DNA of 64,000 bases from Plecoglossus altivelis (taxonomy: Eukaryota > Chordata > Actinopteri > Osmeriformes > Plecoglossidae). How positions within the stretch are numbered: position 1 is the stretch's first letter; each line of letters opens with the position of its first letter. The notes beneath the pieces are model-generated. The model was not told the origin of the DNA. It worked only from the letters and a program-made list of their open reading frames with translations, and did no database searches. Shown piece after piece: positions 12,997 to 25,990 of the stretch. Made by a program: the position numbers and the translations under genes. The DNA is taken from positions 10,729,313 through 10,793,312 of the forward strand of contig BROE01000010.1 of NCBI GenBank assembly GCA_036571765.1. The letters are read 5' to 3'.

Positions 12997-15229
12997 GTGA
13001 CAAGGCATCCGTCTGTGCACAGCCTCACTGCTTGACAGGAACACCCGGCCTCCAGCAGAGTGTCCTGCAGGCCGTAGATGGAGAGTTTGCCTGTTGCACG
13101 GCAGGACGTGTGCGAGGGGAACGCAGGCTGCTCGCCTGTGTCCCGACGAGGTCAAACCTGCGTTGGCGTTGGCCATGTGTGTGACAGAGGAAGGTGATCC
13201 TGGCCCAGGGTGATAACTAAGTGTGTGTGCGTGTGTGTTAGGGTGTGTGTGTTTTTGTTGGGATGTGGGTGTGTGTGCTTGGCTGCATGCAACACAGGGG
13301 GAGATTGAATTTTACGTGTGTCAGGGTGTGTATGCATCTTTTGGGGAGTGTGTATGCGTGTTCTTGGCTTCATGCATTGTATGCATGATCAGATCTTCTT
13401 GGCATCGGTTGAAAGAATCCTTCCACATGGTCCCACCCTTCCAGTCTTCCTCCCCCACCCCACCCAGGCCTCGCTGGCCCTCGTGCCCAAGGATGGGCTG
13501 CTCTTCCTGGGCAGGACCGGCTGATTGTTCCCCAGCATTGGCTCAGCATCCCACTTCCTCCCACAGGACACTGCCTGGTGTCGAGGTGGGATGGCGGGCC
13601 GCTTTTAATGCCCTCCTACAGGAACAGGAAGTAGAAACCTAGCCCTTACTGTCGTCACCGAGGCAAGCAGCTCATTAACCCCTCGCCCTCGCAATTGTTC
13701 ATGTGCAGTCTTGGGTCTGGGGCTGGTTTTTATGAAGAGTTCTCGTAGAGGAAGGTGATGACTTTGTTTTCTAGGTGTGTGCTGTCAGGGCTGTTGGACG
13801 AGAGGTACTGTCGGTGCTGTCATGGGATTCGAACACAACTGTTTTTCAGCAGGGCCAGAGGGTCAGGCTGTCCTGACCTTTGACCCAGCATTTCAGAGAG
13901 AGATGGAGGGGAAAAGAGAGAGATAGGACGAGAGAGAGAAAGACAGAGAGACAGGGAGAGGGAGCGAGCAAAGTAGAAACGAAAGGAAAGACCATTTGAG
14001 AAAGGAAGTGGTAGAGAGAAAAAGAATGAAAGAGAGAGTGAGAAGCAGACAGAGAGAGAGAGAGAGAAAAAGGGAGAGAGGATAAAGATTTTGTGTGTCT
14101 GTGTGTGTTCCAGGACGTGGGAAATGTCTTGCTATACATTCCTGGCTTCACATCCATGGAAACCAAGGACACACAACTTCTTCTTTTTTTTCTGACCACA
14201 TGCACACTTTTCTGCAGTGAAAACTCGCCATGAAACGTCTTGTAAAATCCAAACAAAGAAGACCAAGCACACAGACATCATTGTCATGGTGCTTATTTGA
14301 AAAGCTCATTTAAGAGCATAACATTACGCCTTTACGCAGACTCAAGTATACATGTCCAGATCATTGACTCTCCACGTTCTGTGTGCGTATAAACAACGGT
14401 GCTTCTGTGCGTATTTGTCATCAACATTTCCTCTTTTTTGGAGCCCATCTGCAGCCCATTAGACCCAGTAGAAAAGACCGTCGCCACTTTTTCTTCCTAC
14501 GCCCACGCTCGCCCACAAACACACACGCTCACTCTCTCTCACACACACACACGCACACACACACTCACACGCACACGCTCACTCTCTCACACACACACAC
14601 ACACACTCTCACTCACTCACTCACTCACACACCACATTCTGTTCACTCAGTCCTGTCAGCTATGCAGTGTCTGCATACAGCCACACCTCCACCCAGACTA
14701 CGAGAAGTCACACAGCAGGGTCGAGGAGCAGCGTGCACACCCCCCCCCATCCCCCCCACACACACACACCACACACACACACACCACACACACACACATG
14801 CTCTGACCTGTCGGTGAAATGATTCATGGTAAAATGATCAGTTTCATCCCAGACCCTGTTATATAGTCTTGATTAGGACTCTCCTGCAGAGCCCTTTGGT
14901 CTTGTGATATAATGTGTGTCAGAGGGCGTGTGCTTTGGGAGGCCCAGCCGACCTGCGTTTGTCTCCTCTAAGTGTTTACCAGGAGTCCAGACTGGTCACA
15001 TGGTCTGTCAGGTGGTCCGTCCTATTGGCTACCTGTGGTGCGTCTGAGAGCAGCTGCAGACTGTTAGTCTGAAGGAGGTAAAAACACAGAAAGCTGGAAA
15101 CTCAAAACACACACCTCCCCACTCATTCACTCACTCACACATTTACTCGCTCACGCGCACTTATGCACACTCTTGCGCACACGGTGAAATACATACTCAC
15201 ACAGCCCTCCTCCCTCCCATATACACATA

Positions 15230-15276
<47 letters not shown>

Positions 15277-18200
15277 GCACACCCATCTGTTTCTGCACCC
15301 ACACACACGTTTACACTCATTGACAAGCATACACACAAAGCCATCCTCCTAACCACATGTAGACGAACCCACACACATGCAAGCGCACATACCCAGGCCC
15401 ACTCGCTCACTCGCCCGCCCACCCACCCATGTAGACGTGCGCGCGCCAGCGTCACCTGTGTTGGACTGAGGAGCGCTGTGGTTAAGGGAGGTTCAGTCCT
15501 TGCTAGATGCTGTGAAGCAGACTTCAGAGGGCTTGGAGGCAGCCGATCTGCCCCCCTGATTGATGGTCCTCCAGCCACAGAGCTGCCTTCACAACCACAG
15601 GAGGAGGAGGGGAGGGACGTCACGGCCCCTTCAGACTGAACACCAACGAGCAGCCCCTGTCACGCTGGGCAGGAAACCCCAGGCTGGCGAGCTGCCTGGA
15701 GCTGGTCCAGAGTGCTCCGATAAGCAGGATGTTTGACCCGCGTTCAGGGGGCTGGAGGGAGAGGTTTGTGGGAAGGTTCTGAGTCATGACCTTTCGAGGT
15801 CGAGGCCCAGCTGTCAGGTGTTGTACGAAGACTTCATCCCAACCCCAGTTAATATTCTACATGTTGCCAACCCCAGTTGATGTGAAAACAGTTTAAAAGA
15901 GAGTATCACGCTGGAAGTTGAAACCAAAGAGCCGTTTTCTGCTTCAGTGGATTGGGGATCAAAGTGCAACGTCAGCATCCAAGTAGTGTGAAGACAGAAG
16001 CGCACACACTGGCAAGAGTCCTGCGATACACACACCGCAATACACACGCCACACTGTGCACACGGCACACTCTGGCCCAGTTCTTTATAGGGCTCGGCTC
16101 TGTGAGCTGGTCCCAATATCAGGGCTGGATTCTGGGGGCTGTAGTCCAAAAGCAGCCTACCCACTAGCCAAAGAACATAGGAGTGGTGTGTGAGATGAAG
16201 GCACTGAGTGTGTGTGTGTGAGTATGTGTGTGTGTGTGCACGCATGTGTGCAGGATCCCACAGCAGTGCAGTGGGTCATGAGTGTGTGTGTGGGCCTGAC
16301 TGGCCCTGAATTCTTGAATGATAACATCCGCTCCTGATGTGGCGAGGCTTTTCATGAGAGCGCAGTGTTTTGCTCCATCAGCAGCGCTTCATCAGGGGGA
16401 ACCCTCGCCGCCCCCCTCTGCCTCGCCTCCTCCCTTCCCTCCTCCCTCCGCTGCCCCGTCACCTCTCTTCTTCTCTCCTCCGCCCCGATCCTCTCTCTCC
16501 CCCTCAGCTCTCCGTGGCTTCGGCTCGTTCTTGGTTGACTCCTTATTGCCTGACTACCCCCCCCCCCCCTCAGCCCCCAGCCCCCTCCCCCCACAAGAAC
16601 CCCAAAAATGTACCCAGTTATTTAGTTTCTGTCCACCCTTTGAAATCGTACACTGCACCCGTCTCCTCCGAAGCATCCCTCCTCCCCCCTCGAACCTCGT
16701 CCCCCCCGTCAGGTTGTTTTCGTCTCTCAGCACTGCTTCCTGACTGTAGACCGTGCCCTGGGTGACCTCTCCCCTTTCCACTGAGCCCCTTACAGGACCG
16801 GCGATGCACGCAAGCTGCCCTGCCACTGTTTGATCCTGGCTGTTTGATGTGCGTTCATGTGGCGTCCCTGGTGCTCAAGGTGGGGATGGTTCTGAGTTTG
16901 TGCATGTGTGTGTGTTTCTGTGTGTGTGTTTCTGTGTGTGTTTCTGTGTGTGTGTGTATGCATTTGTGAGTTGTGTGGGAAGGAAGGGCCATGTTCCCAG
17001 AGGATGCTGACCTTCTCACGGTGGCTGAGGCTGGGGCGATGGGATTGAGGTTGAGGCCGGGGGCCAAGGCCAGGGCCAGGGCTAGGGTTAGGGAGATGTC
17101 TTGGGTTGAGGCCGAGGTAAAGGCTCAAACTGGCACAGGAAACTACCACTCTGGCCAAACCCCAGTGAGACAACCACCAGTTTCACTTCCTGTCTCTCAT
17201 CATCCCACGGGAACAGATCTGTTATTGCACTACTCCAGCAGCTTAGAGAGCTGTATTTCTTCCAGTGAGAATGCCTTTCTGGCCTTTGTCAGTTCCAGAG
17301 AATAGCGAACAGTAGCAGGCTGACAGCCATCTTTTTTAGTTAAACTAAGCTCCCTCAAATAGGAGATTGAAAGGAGGCCACTTCACAACTTTTCAGCCAG
17401 GTCTCACAAGCAGTGGAGCTTATTTGCGAGCTTCATGAAGTACCTCTTTAAAATCACGTTAGCTTGTTGAATAGTCAAACCATCGACGGTTCCTGTCAAA
17501 GGCAACCCACAACATATGTGATTGGTTTTCCCATCATCCCTCAGCCTTGGGTATTGGGTCTCAAACTGCAACTGCGGAGCTTGAGGTACAGGCCAAGGCC
17601 ACATTTAGTACTTGTAAACAATCTTGCGCATCTCGTTGCCCTCCGTAGTTTTCCCGCCATTTTCCAGGCTTGCAGGTTCAGATCCCCTTATGTTCGTTCC
17701 CTTTCTTGCTTTCCCTCCCATCTTTGTATTGTCCTCTTGTTCTTTCTTCTCCTCTTTCCTTCCCCCCCCCTTGTTTTTCTTCGGGAGACAGGGCACCACT
17801 GATTCATTGAATGCCTCAGACAACCACGACAAATCGCTTCAGCTGCCGACGATATGCTTTCGATATGAGGAAAGTATGAGGGAAGAGTCGGTCGTGGAGA
17901 GCAGAAACCTCCAGAAAGGTTGAGGTTGTTGATTCGTCTTTCAAACTGAGTTAAATTTGTGTTTTCCTAAATCAAATGAGTCCAAATGGGTTTCAACAAA
18001 AGTCCAAGGATTTCGCAGATCCACCACAGGTTTCTGTCAAGCAACACTACTGTCTAGAAAGGGATTTTCTCCGCTCTCAATAATATTTAATACATTAAAC
18101 ACACAAGATATATTGTAGCCTGATACCGCATTCACAGTTGCCATGCAGTATTGCGACATCCCCACTCGAAGCCAATGACGTCCAATGTGCCACCAGTAAC

Positions 18201-20494
18201 ACGTACCAAATAATCCTTTCAAATTGAGCTACTCTTGAGTTATTCTACTGGGAGTATACACATGTTTGAACAGGACAGACAGGGTACTTTTTGAGGCAGG
18301 GCGTAACTGTCCAGAGAAACTCCACTAACCTCTTCTAAGAGAGGGATTCCCCTCCTGAATCCTGCTACTTGGCATTGAAAATGTTTCCCTTTGACAAAAC
18401 CTTTTCTACAAATCCCCAAATCTCCTTGTACTTACTCGAGATCTGGAGGAGAGACCTGGAAAAAGACTAGACGGAGAAACCGGGAGGGGGGGAGGGGGGG
18501 AGAGAGAGAGACCTGAAGGCGAGATCAAGAAGAGACTGGGGGAGAGACCCAGAGCTGAGAAGCTGGGGGAGACTGGAAGGGATGATGGAAATCTAGGCCT
18601 CGCCAGAGCCGGTTAAAAGCTGAAAGGATCAGAATTCTGACCTGCTGACCTCCCCTGCTCTACACCCAAAACACCCCGATACTTTCGTGTTTTCTCTCTC
18701 ACCTTCTCTCTCTCCTCCTGGAATCCAATCAGGCCGACGAATTAAGTGGAGGGGTCACAATCTGGTCTTTGGCGTTTCCGCATCGTGTACGTGTTCCCCG
18801 GCTTCGCCAACATGCAATCCCATTATGCTCTCGTGACAATCGACAGATTTTTTCGCTGCAGATCGCGGATGAGTTGAAGTCATGTTCTGGCAGCGGAGGC
18901 CTTTGTCTGCCTCGCAGGAATCCCAACGCGTCATTACACACAATGAGATACTGTGTACTCAAGTCAGATTCTTTGGAGCCCACTCAAATAAATACCACAG
19001 GCTTACAAGAAGCCGTGCGCTGGCTTTGTTCAAGTGAGGTGAAAACACTCAACAGTTGCCACCTGCCTCTCCAGGTTTTGGACCAGACCACAGGTTTATG
19101 GCCGTTTCTCACGTTCAGGGATTCTCTTCCTCTAAGTCTCGCCTGTGGGTCTGTCCTCCGGAGTCACCCTGAACAAACAGACATCGTCACAGACCACAAC
19201 ATGGGCAGGTCCAAACAGACTCCCTTTGCACTTAATACTCTCTTAAACGGGGTATTTTCTTTCGAACTTGAAGTCAGGGGTTCACAGTCTTCTCTCTGTC
19301 TGTGTGGTTTGGAGGGAGAAAGAAACTTTAGGACATTTGCCTCCGAGCACAAGAATGAGTTGAAGGGTTGCGGTCACGTCACAAATGACAGTAATATGGC
19401 TGGATTGGAACACGGGAAGAAGGTCATATTTTAACTGTCTCGATTTCAAGACATTTAAAAAACAGCTCTCTCCCTCCTATTTATCTCACAAAAAAATGGG
19501 TTGGATAACAACATTTTAGCGAGTTGATCTTTATACTACATCAGACCATCAGATAAGATGAACAGGATGAGTTGTCCGACTGGAAAAATAAAAGGTAGCT
19601 GAGAGAGGGACGTCTGGAATGTGTCTGTTTCTGCTGGGAGGATAGGGTGTGGGTATAATTACTCCAAAAATGACTCTATATCGCTCTAAAAACACAGTAA
19701 TTACTGCGGACATATTTCACAGCAGACACGCGCTCGTGTCTCAGGGAATATGTTGGGTTACAACTCTACTAAGCCGCAGTGATGTGTGTGTTACCATGTC
19801 TTCCTATCTCTCTCTCCCTCCTAGATGTCTCCATAGCTACATTGTGTGTGGATCCTTCCATCCCTTGTGTGCATGGCTTCTACCACTCAGAGGACTTGCA
19901 ACTTGGGCCAAGTGAGCGAACTGTGTTGAAGTCTGAACCCACATTCTGGCCCAGTGACCTTGGAGTGGATGTGTGTCAGACTGGAAGGGTGTGTGTCTTG
20001 GGAATGCTTGGAGGACGCAGATGGGCGAGGGGAATAGACAGAGACAGACAGAAGTGCAACTCCTTACTGACGGCCAACATTCTTTTCCAGTGTTGTCTAA
20101 TGAGATTGGAGGTGGCAGAGACAGGGAAAGAGAAAGGGGGAAAGAGAGATAAAGAAACAGAGAGAGGGGGGGGGGAAGAAAAACCGAGAGACAGAGGAAG
20201 AGAGGAACCCTGCCTCTCTTGAGCAAGACAAGAAAAGTTACAAAAAACCCTGCTTGGGGCCAGTGATGAAAAACCTCCCTGTCTGTCTGATCCCTCAGTC
20301 TGTCTGCATACCATTCAAGTCTGGGTCCCACCGGTGGGAGAGACCAGCGCAATCTGACTGCTAGTGCAACCTGGCTAGCAACCTGGCTAGAAACCTGGCT
20401 AGCCCTGCTAACTGTCTCCAAACCTCCAAAGCCTGATAGAGGAGGCCAGAAAGAAAGAAAGTTGAGAGAGAGGGTGAGCGACAGAGAAAGAGGC

Positions 20495-20533
20495 AGGGAG
20501 GGAGGGAGGGAGGGAGGGAGGGAGGGAGGGAGG
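20495..20533. repeat. (GGGA)n microsatellite
   Basis: About ten perfect GGGA/GGAG units. Confidence 0.95.
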
Positions 20534-20964
20534 TGAAGAAAGAGCGCTGGTTAATAGAGCATGTTGGCCTGGTTGGCTGGACTGGGCCCCCACTGGTAAT
20601 GCCAGGCGAGGCGGTGAGTTGAGATGGGCCCGCATCTCTCTCCCCAGTGAGTCTGGGCTTCAAACAGAAGCGCTGAGGTGAAACCAACACGGGTCTAATT
20701 GGAGCTTTTTATCTTCTTCTATCCACTCTCCTCCCCCCCTACTCCCCCCTACACTCTCACACACACACCGTCAATCCTTCCCCAAACGCATTAGCTCTCT
20801 CAGGACCAGGCGAGAAGTTTGTAAAGTTACCAGTCGCGGGATGCCAGTGTCTTTTTTGCATGGGCTGATTTACGAACAACAGGAATTGTGTCCCCTCTCT
20901 GTCACTCTGGCCTCGTCCTCACCTAACCTCGCCTCAACCTGTGAGGGGTTGTCGTGGAAACGAA

Positions 20965-20985
20965 CCCCCCCCCCCCCCCCCCCCC
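20965..20985. repeat. C21 homopolymer
   Basis: 21 consecutive C. Confidence 0.97.
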
Positions 20986-22241
20986 ATACGCGAACCCTCA
21001 GCATCCCCCGGAGCACATATAGCAGATTCCATCTCTGCTGCCAGGCTGACGCTATGGACTCGTTGTAGACATGCTCAGAAGAAGCACCGGCGCACGTCTC
21101 TGAGGGTGGATCCACATGGTCGTGTTACTGCACTGGCGCATCAGCACCAGACAGTGTTTACACTGGAACAGACAGGGAGATAAGGGGAGCCGCCCATAAA
21201 GATCTGAGATTTGGGGTTTTCAGTTGGTGAGACATTACCTGAGATGACAGGCTAATAAATGACAATGCCCAGGAGAGCCAGCGAAGAGCTTGGTTCCACT
21301 GTTAATGTGTCACCGGGAGACACAGAACACCGTAGTACAACCCTGGAGCAAGATATGCTGTCAAACACACAAAGTTTGATTCATGCTTTTGGTCGTTCCC
21401 AGAACTGAATTTCTGTCTGAATATCTGATTACGTCTATCTTCCCCTTTTACTTCGACTATTTCCTACTCTCTCTCTCTCTTTCCTCCCCCTCTCCCTCCC
21501 CCTCCTTGATCTGCCTTCCAGTCTCTCTCTCTCTACCTCTCAATCTCTCCCTCCTTCCAGTTCCCCCGTCTCCCTCCCCTCAGGTCTTCGAATATCATCT
21601 GAAAGCAGACACCGATTAGGCCTCTTTACATCTCATCTCATGAACCCAAATCAGGATCCAAGTGATTGTTTTGCCACAGTCAAACAGCAGGCTTCCCTCA
21701 GCAGGCAGGAGCACCAGCATGAGCTTCTGGTTCGGCAGGATCTAGGGGCCGGTAGGGGCCAGCTGGCCTGGAAAACAAGGTAATGGCATCCACAGCTCTC
21801 TGGCAGCCGGGCCCCAGGGCCTCTGTGCTAACTCAGCAGAGCACTGTCAGATAGAAGATGAAGGTAGAAAAGGTTTTTCTCTTGGAAAAATATGTTTTCG
21901 TAGGGTCGTTTGTCGGTTGTCTATACCATTGGAGTGAAAGGGTGCTGTTTTTTTGGTGAGCTGTTCCATGTTGTGATTGAGAAAGGACATTTGACAATGT
22001 TCCGTGACTGATAATGTTTCAATGCAAAGTTGCCTGCTTGTCACAAGCCTGCACTTTCACCACAAACAGATGGCTGGGTTCCTGCCCTACACAGGAGCAC
22101 ACACATACTCACACACTCAAACACGCACACACGCTGGAGGGTTTCCAAAGAACTAATATACACCACATTGCACTGCAACAACCAGCTGACAAAAAGAGAC
22201 AAGAAACTATTTTAATGAACTGTAACTGATTTAAAGATAGC

Positions 22242-22293
22242 CCTTTCTGTCTGTCTGTCTGTCTGCCCTTTCTGTCTGTCTGTCTGTCTGCCC

Positions 22294-22325
<32 letters not shown>
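22242..22325. repeat. (TGTC)n twice, then C31
   Basis: Two copies of a CCCTTTCTGTCTG...-type unit, each with four TGTC repeats, end in CCCA and 31 consecutive C (22295-22325). Confidence 0.95.
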
Positions 22326-22327
<2 letters not shown>

Positions 22328-23084
22328 GCTCTCTCTCTGTGCCAAACTCACTGTCCCTTTTCTGGGCATCTGACCTCATATTCCTGGCCCTGCCGGGGGC
22401 CACTTGACAAGCGTGGGGGAGCGTGAGACTGTGACAGAGGGCTGCCAAGGCCCCGGACAGACAGGCCTTTCTCTTGTCACTCAAAGACACCGTTGTGCAG
22501 GCCAACGATGTTTTCATACAATGACATGGATGATTAATAAGCCTGCCCTGGATGAGGCGATAAAGAGCCTTGCCGCCAAGCTCAGCTTCCTCCGCTCCTC
22601 CGGATGATATCATCCCCGCCGGCACACGCTCGCCTCCGTGACAACGCACACATACTTTCTCAACATCGCAGTTGACTTGATTTGAGAGAGCGCAACATCG
22701 GTCCTCGTGAACAGGCACACACAGGTGCACGCGCACGCACACGCAGATGCCAAGTCTGTTTTTTTTCTTCTTCTGTTGACACGCGCTGTCGAAAGTTCGA
22801 GCAGGAACCTGAAACCTGGCTTTTTAACCATACCACCCAAACCTAAAACCAAGGCTGATTTATCGAACTGTTGTTTTGAATAACCTTATTAGCCACATTA
22901 CTCCTGCCTCATAGGAAGAACGTTTCTGTAAGTCTCAGATATCTGGCTGTGTCCCCTACAGTTGTGGAGTTGAGAATAATGCATTTAGGGAGGTTAATAC
23001 CACGTATATTCATGTTGATGTCACCGCTTTGAAGACACGTCTAATTACAGGCTGTTTCTTCAGTGACGATACCACAGGGTAATA

Positions 23085-23148
23085 TTACCTAAGAACACAC
23101 AAATACGTGTTCATTTGTGTGAACACACAAATGCGTGTTCTTAGGTAA
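23085..23148. repeat. 64-bp nested palindrome
   Basis: Outer arms TTACCTAAGAACAC (23085-23098) and GTGTTCTTAGGTAA (23135-23148) are perfect inverted repeats. Inside, the 20-mer GAACACACAAATRCGTGTTC occurs twice in direct orientation separated by ATTTGTGT, and each 20-mer is itself an inverted repeat (GAACAC...GTGTTC). Confidence 0.9.
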
Positions 23149-23726
23149 AGAAGCGCATCAACGATGTCTCTTTAATCAGGAACGGTGTGTATGTGAGTTT
23201 TAGCAAATTGGTGTGACTTTACCCTTTTAAAAAGTTCATAAATAGGTGTAAAATGCCTGGTCTTTCATTAAACTTGAAATCATTAACATATGTTGTCGTA
23301 AATGCATTAAAAAGGCCAGCAAAACCTAAACTGGCAATGGACACTTGTAATGGTTTCCTCATGTTCTACATTACAACAGGCTAATATATCAGGTTCCCCA
23401 CCCAGATACCTGAAAAAACGGGGAGAACCCAGAATTTTAGCGTTCTTCAAAAGCATCCATCTGACATTAGCCATGCACGCCGGCCCGACACACAATGAGG
23501 TCCTGGGGGGTGTGGGCGTGGGCCAGTTTCACAGTGTGCAGGGCGAATATCCACCCGGCTGCGGTAACTGACTGACCCAGCTGGAGGGAGCGCACTACCT
23601 CAGATGACATCAGTGGAGTCTGCTGAGGATCACCAGGGTCTGTCTCTCACATGATGTTACATTACATTACCACAATTTTGGCTCTACTTGAGAATAGTCA
23701 ATCCAAGTTACTGCCCCACTCCCCCT

Positions 23727-23744
23727 CCCCCCCCCCCCCCCCCC
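23727..23744. repeat. C18 homopolymer followed by an AC run
   Basis: 18 consecutive C, then TCCCCC and (AC)n. Confidence 0.95.
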
Positions 23745-24297
23745 TCCCCCACACACACACGTACACACAGCCCCAAACCATACACACACATCCATTTTGC
23801 ATGGGCCCCTGGGTAGAGGAAATGGAATGGCCATAACCAAGAACTGTACATACGTTTTTGATATAATGCATTCGGTCAAAAGGAGGAGGCGGGGGGCAGC
23901 ATTCCAGGGTGGTGTATGTATGTTCCAGTGGTGGTTCCAAAGGCATGTGTCCAGATATGGTGCGGGAGGGAGGGACAGTTTGTGTGGAGGGACCACACCC
24001 AGGCTCACGGAGGAGGTAGAGAGAGTGACTGCCTCCTGACCGGTTCATGGCTGAAGGCTGGAGAACGGCATGATCTTTGCACTGTTTTCAGAGAATCCAA
24101 CTTCCTTACCAGAGCTTATGTAAAAACTGGGTGGAGTAGTAGAAGAATGAAATGAAATCCAAATGTAGCACTCCATCATGCATTCCTTTTGCGTTTCAAC
24201 ACGGACAAACCCAATGAGCCGTTCGCCGTTTATAGGTTCCGTAGGGCTAAACGTAAACTTTGACCTGAAGCTATGTCTGTCAAATAATGCAGCACAA

Positions 24298-24381
24298 CAG
24301 TACAGTACAGTACAGTATAGTACAGTACAGTACAGTACATTACATTACAGTACAGTACAGTACAGTACAGTACAGTACAGT
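24298..24381. repeat. (TACAG)n pentanucleotide repeat
   Basis: About 16 units of CAGTA/TACAG with three single-base variants (TATAG, TACAT, TTACA). Confidence 0.97.
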
Positions 24382-24559
24382 TGTTACATGTGACAATGTC
24401 TAAATAGTTATTTCCATGTTCATCTCTCCCCGTGTCAACTTCCTGTCTGAGGTAAACGTTCTCCACACATGCAGTCTTTCTGCTAGGGTGTTTGGCTTGG
24501 AGCAAAAAGTAGGTGGATGTGGTGGAATGCATCAATGGGCAAGTGCTCAATATGTGTCT

Positions 24560-24595
24560 GTGTGTGCATGTTGTGTGTGTGTCTGTAGGTGAGGG

Positions 24596-24645
<50 letters not shown>

Positions 24646-24733
24646 TGTAGGTGAGGGCCTGTGTGTGTGTGTGTGAGTGTGTAGGTGAGGGTATGTGTGT
24701 GTGTGTGTCTGTAGGTGAGGGCCTGTGTGTGTC
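24560..24733 (+). repeat. Compound repeat: (GT)n plus GTAGGTGAGGGYMT
   Basis: A GT array of variable length followed by (CT)GTAGGTGAGGG occurs four times in a row. Confidence 0.9.
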
Positions 24734-25935
24734 TTAGTCTGAGTGAGCGCTCACCTGTTCCAGGCCACCCCAGTGTTGAAGATAACAGTTTATTTTCCCA
24801 GAATCCTCTGGTTTATTTGACATGGACCTCCAGTTCTTGGTTCCAGGTTGTAAACAGAGACATTCAAGTTACCTTGCTAATATTTCTGCTCCTGGTCTAC
24901 CGGGCCCCTGGTGTTGCTGTAACAGTGTGACCAGATTTGCTGACAACACCGTCTGTATTTCCACTAATAGACGCACACTTGCATAAACACACGCAGAGAA
25001 ACATACACACTCGCTGTAGGTAGGTTTCCCAGGTACAAAAACGGACCAGATGGGTGGAGAGGATATGATGCATCCTTATTTCAGTACATCCTCACTCAGC
25101 ATTTGCATCCATTTCACAAGCAACTGGACTTTGGTCTTGCAAAACCCCTACGGGTCATGTGTTATGAACAGTCATGAACAGAAACAGATCTGTTATGACT
25201 GCTAAGGACACCTGTTCCCTTTGTCTTGTGACATAGTTGTAAAAGACACAACATTGGGGCCTTCTGCCAAGTTTGACCAGAAAAAGGAAAAAAAAATGAG
25301 TTGTTTGCCTGGAAAGTCCTGGAAAGACGTTGTGTGTTTGAGAAGGGAACTAACAGCTTCAGCTGTTGCTGGGCCGTATTGATCCGTCACAGAGCCAAGA
25401 AATGACTTCCCAACGTGTTTTAGAGATGACCTCGCCTATTGTTTTCTTTGAAAGCCTTTAACAAGATTATTTCAGAGTTGAGAAACTCTGAAAACATCGG
25501 CCACTGTTGAGACAAGGCTTCGCAAGCTAACTCAATGTTCTCCCCTTATCTAAAGATGGGCATTAACATACAAAGATCGTCATGGTTATTATTTGATCTG
25601 GCCGAATACGTTGTTTTGCCAGGAGATTGGGCCGGAGCACCCATTGAAGTTATAACCGGATTATAGTGTAGCTTTCCAAAACCAATCAACAGAGGACTTG
25701 GATATGAAGACGTAGGTCTTGAGGGTATGAACTTCAGTCCCTTTTCTGAAGGGTTTTCCACGTCCGTCACGGTCTCCCTACGGTCAACTACATGGTCAGC
25801 CACTCTGGAACCACTTATGGTTTGTCCAACCACTCCTGCCACATTCAGGAGATGATGCAAAAATGTTCCGGCTAACAGCCTGGAAAAACATGTCATCTTA
25901 GTGACATCAGTGTGTGCATCTGCGTGTGTGTGCAC

Positions 25936-25973
<38 letters not shown>

Positions 25974-25990
25974 GTGTGTGTGTGTGAGGG
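25936..25990. repeat. (GT)n microsatellite
   Basis: TG run with GGTGTGTGG interruptions at the right end. Confidence 0.95.

Larger units (their letters stand above)
11536..24297. other. Gene-free stretch, repeat-rich
   Basis: No recognisable protein. It holds the G-rich repeat 12348-12449, G30 at 12966-12995, GA-rich tracts (13905-14080), AC arrays (14520-14630, 14755-14800, 15236-15275), a second G-rich tract (17025-17115), (GGGA)n at 20495-20533, C21 at 20965-20985, TGTC repeats plus C31 at 22242-22325, a nested palindrome at 23085-23148 and C18 at 23727-23744. A 222-codon open stretch at 18769-19434 (+) has no known similarity. Confidence 0.55.

Noticed and set aside
17084..17094. Telomere-like CTAGGGTTAGGG
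   Set aside because: Only two imperfect units inside a wider G-rich tract; not an interstitial telomeric array.
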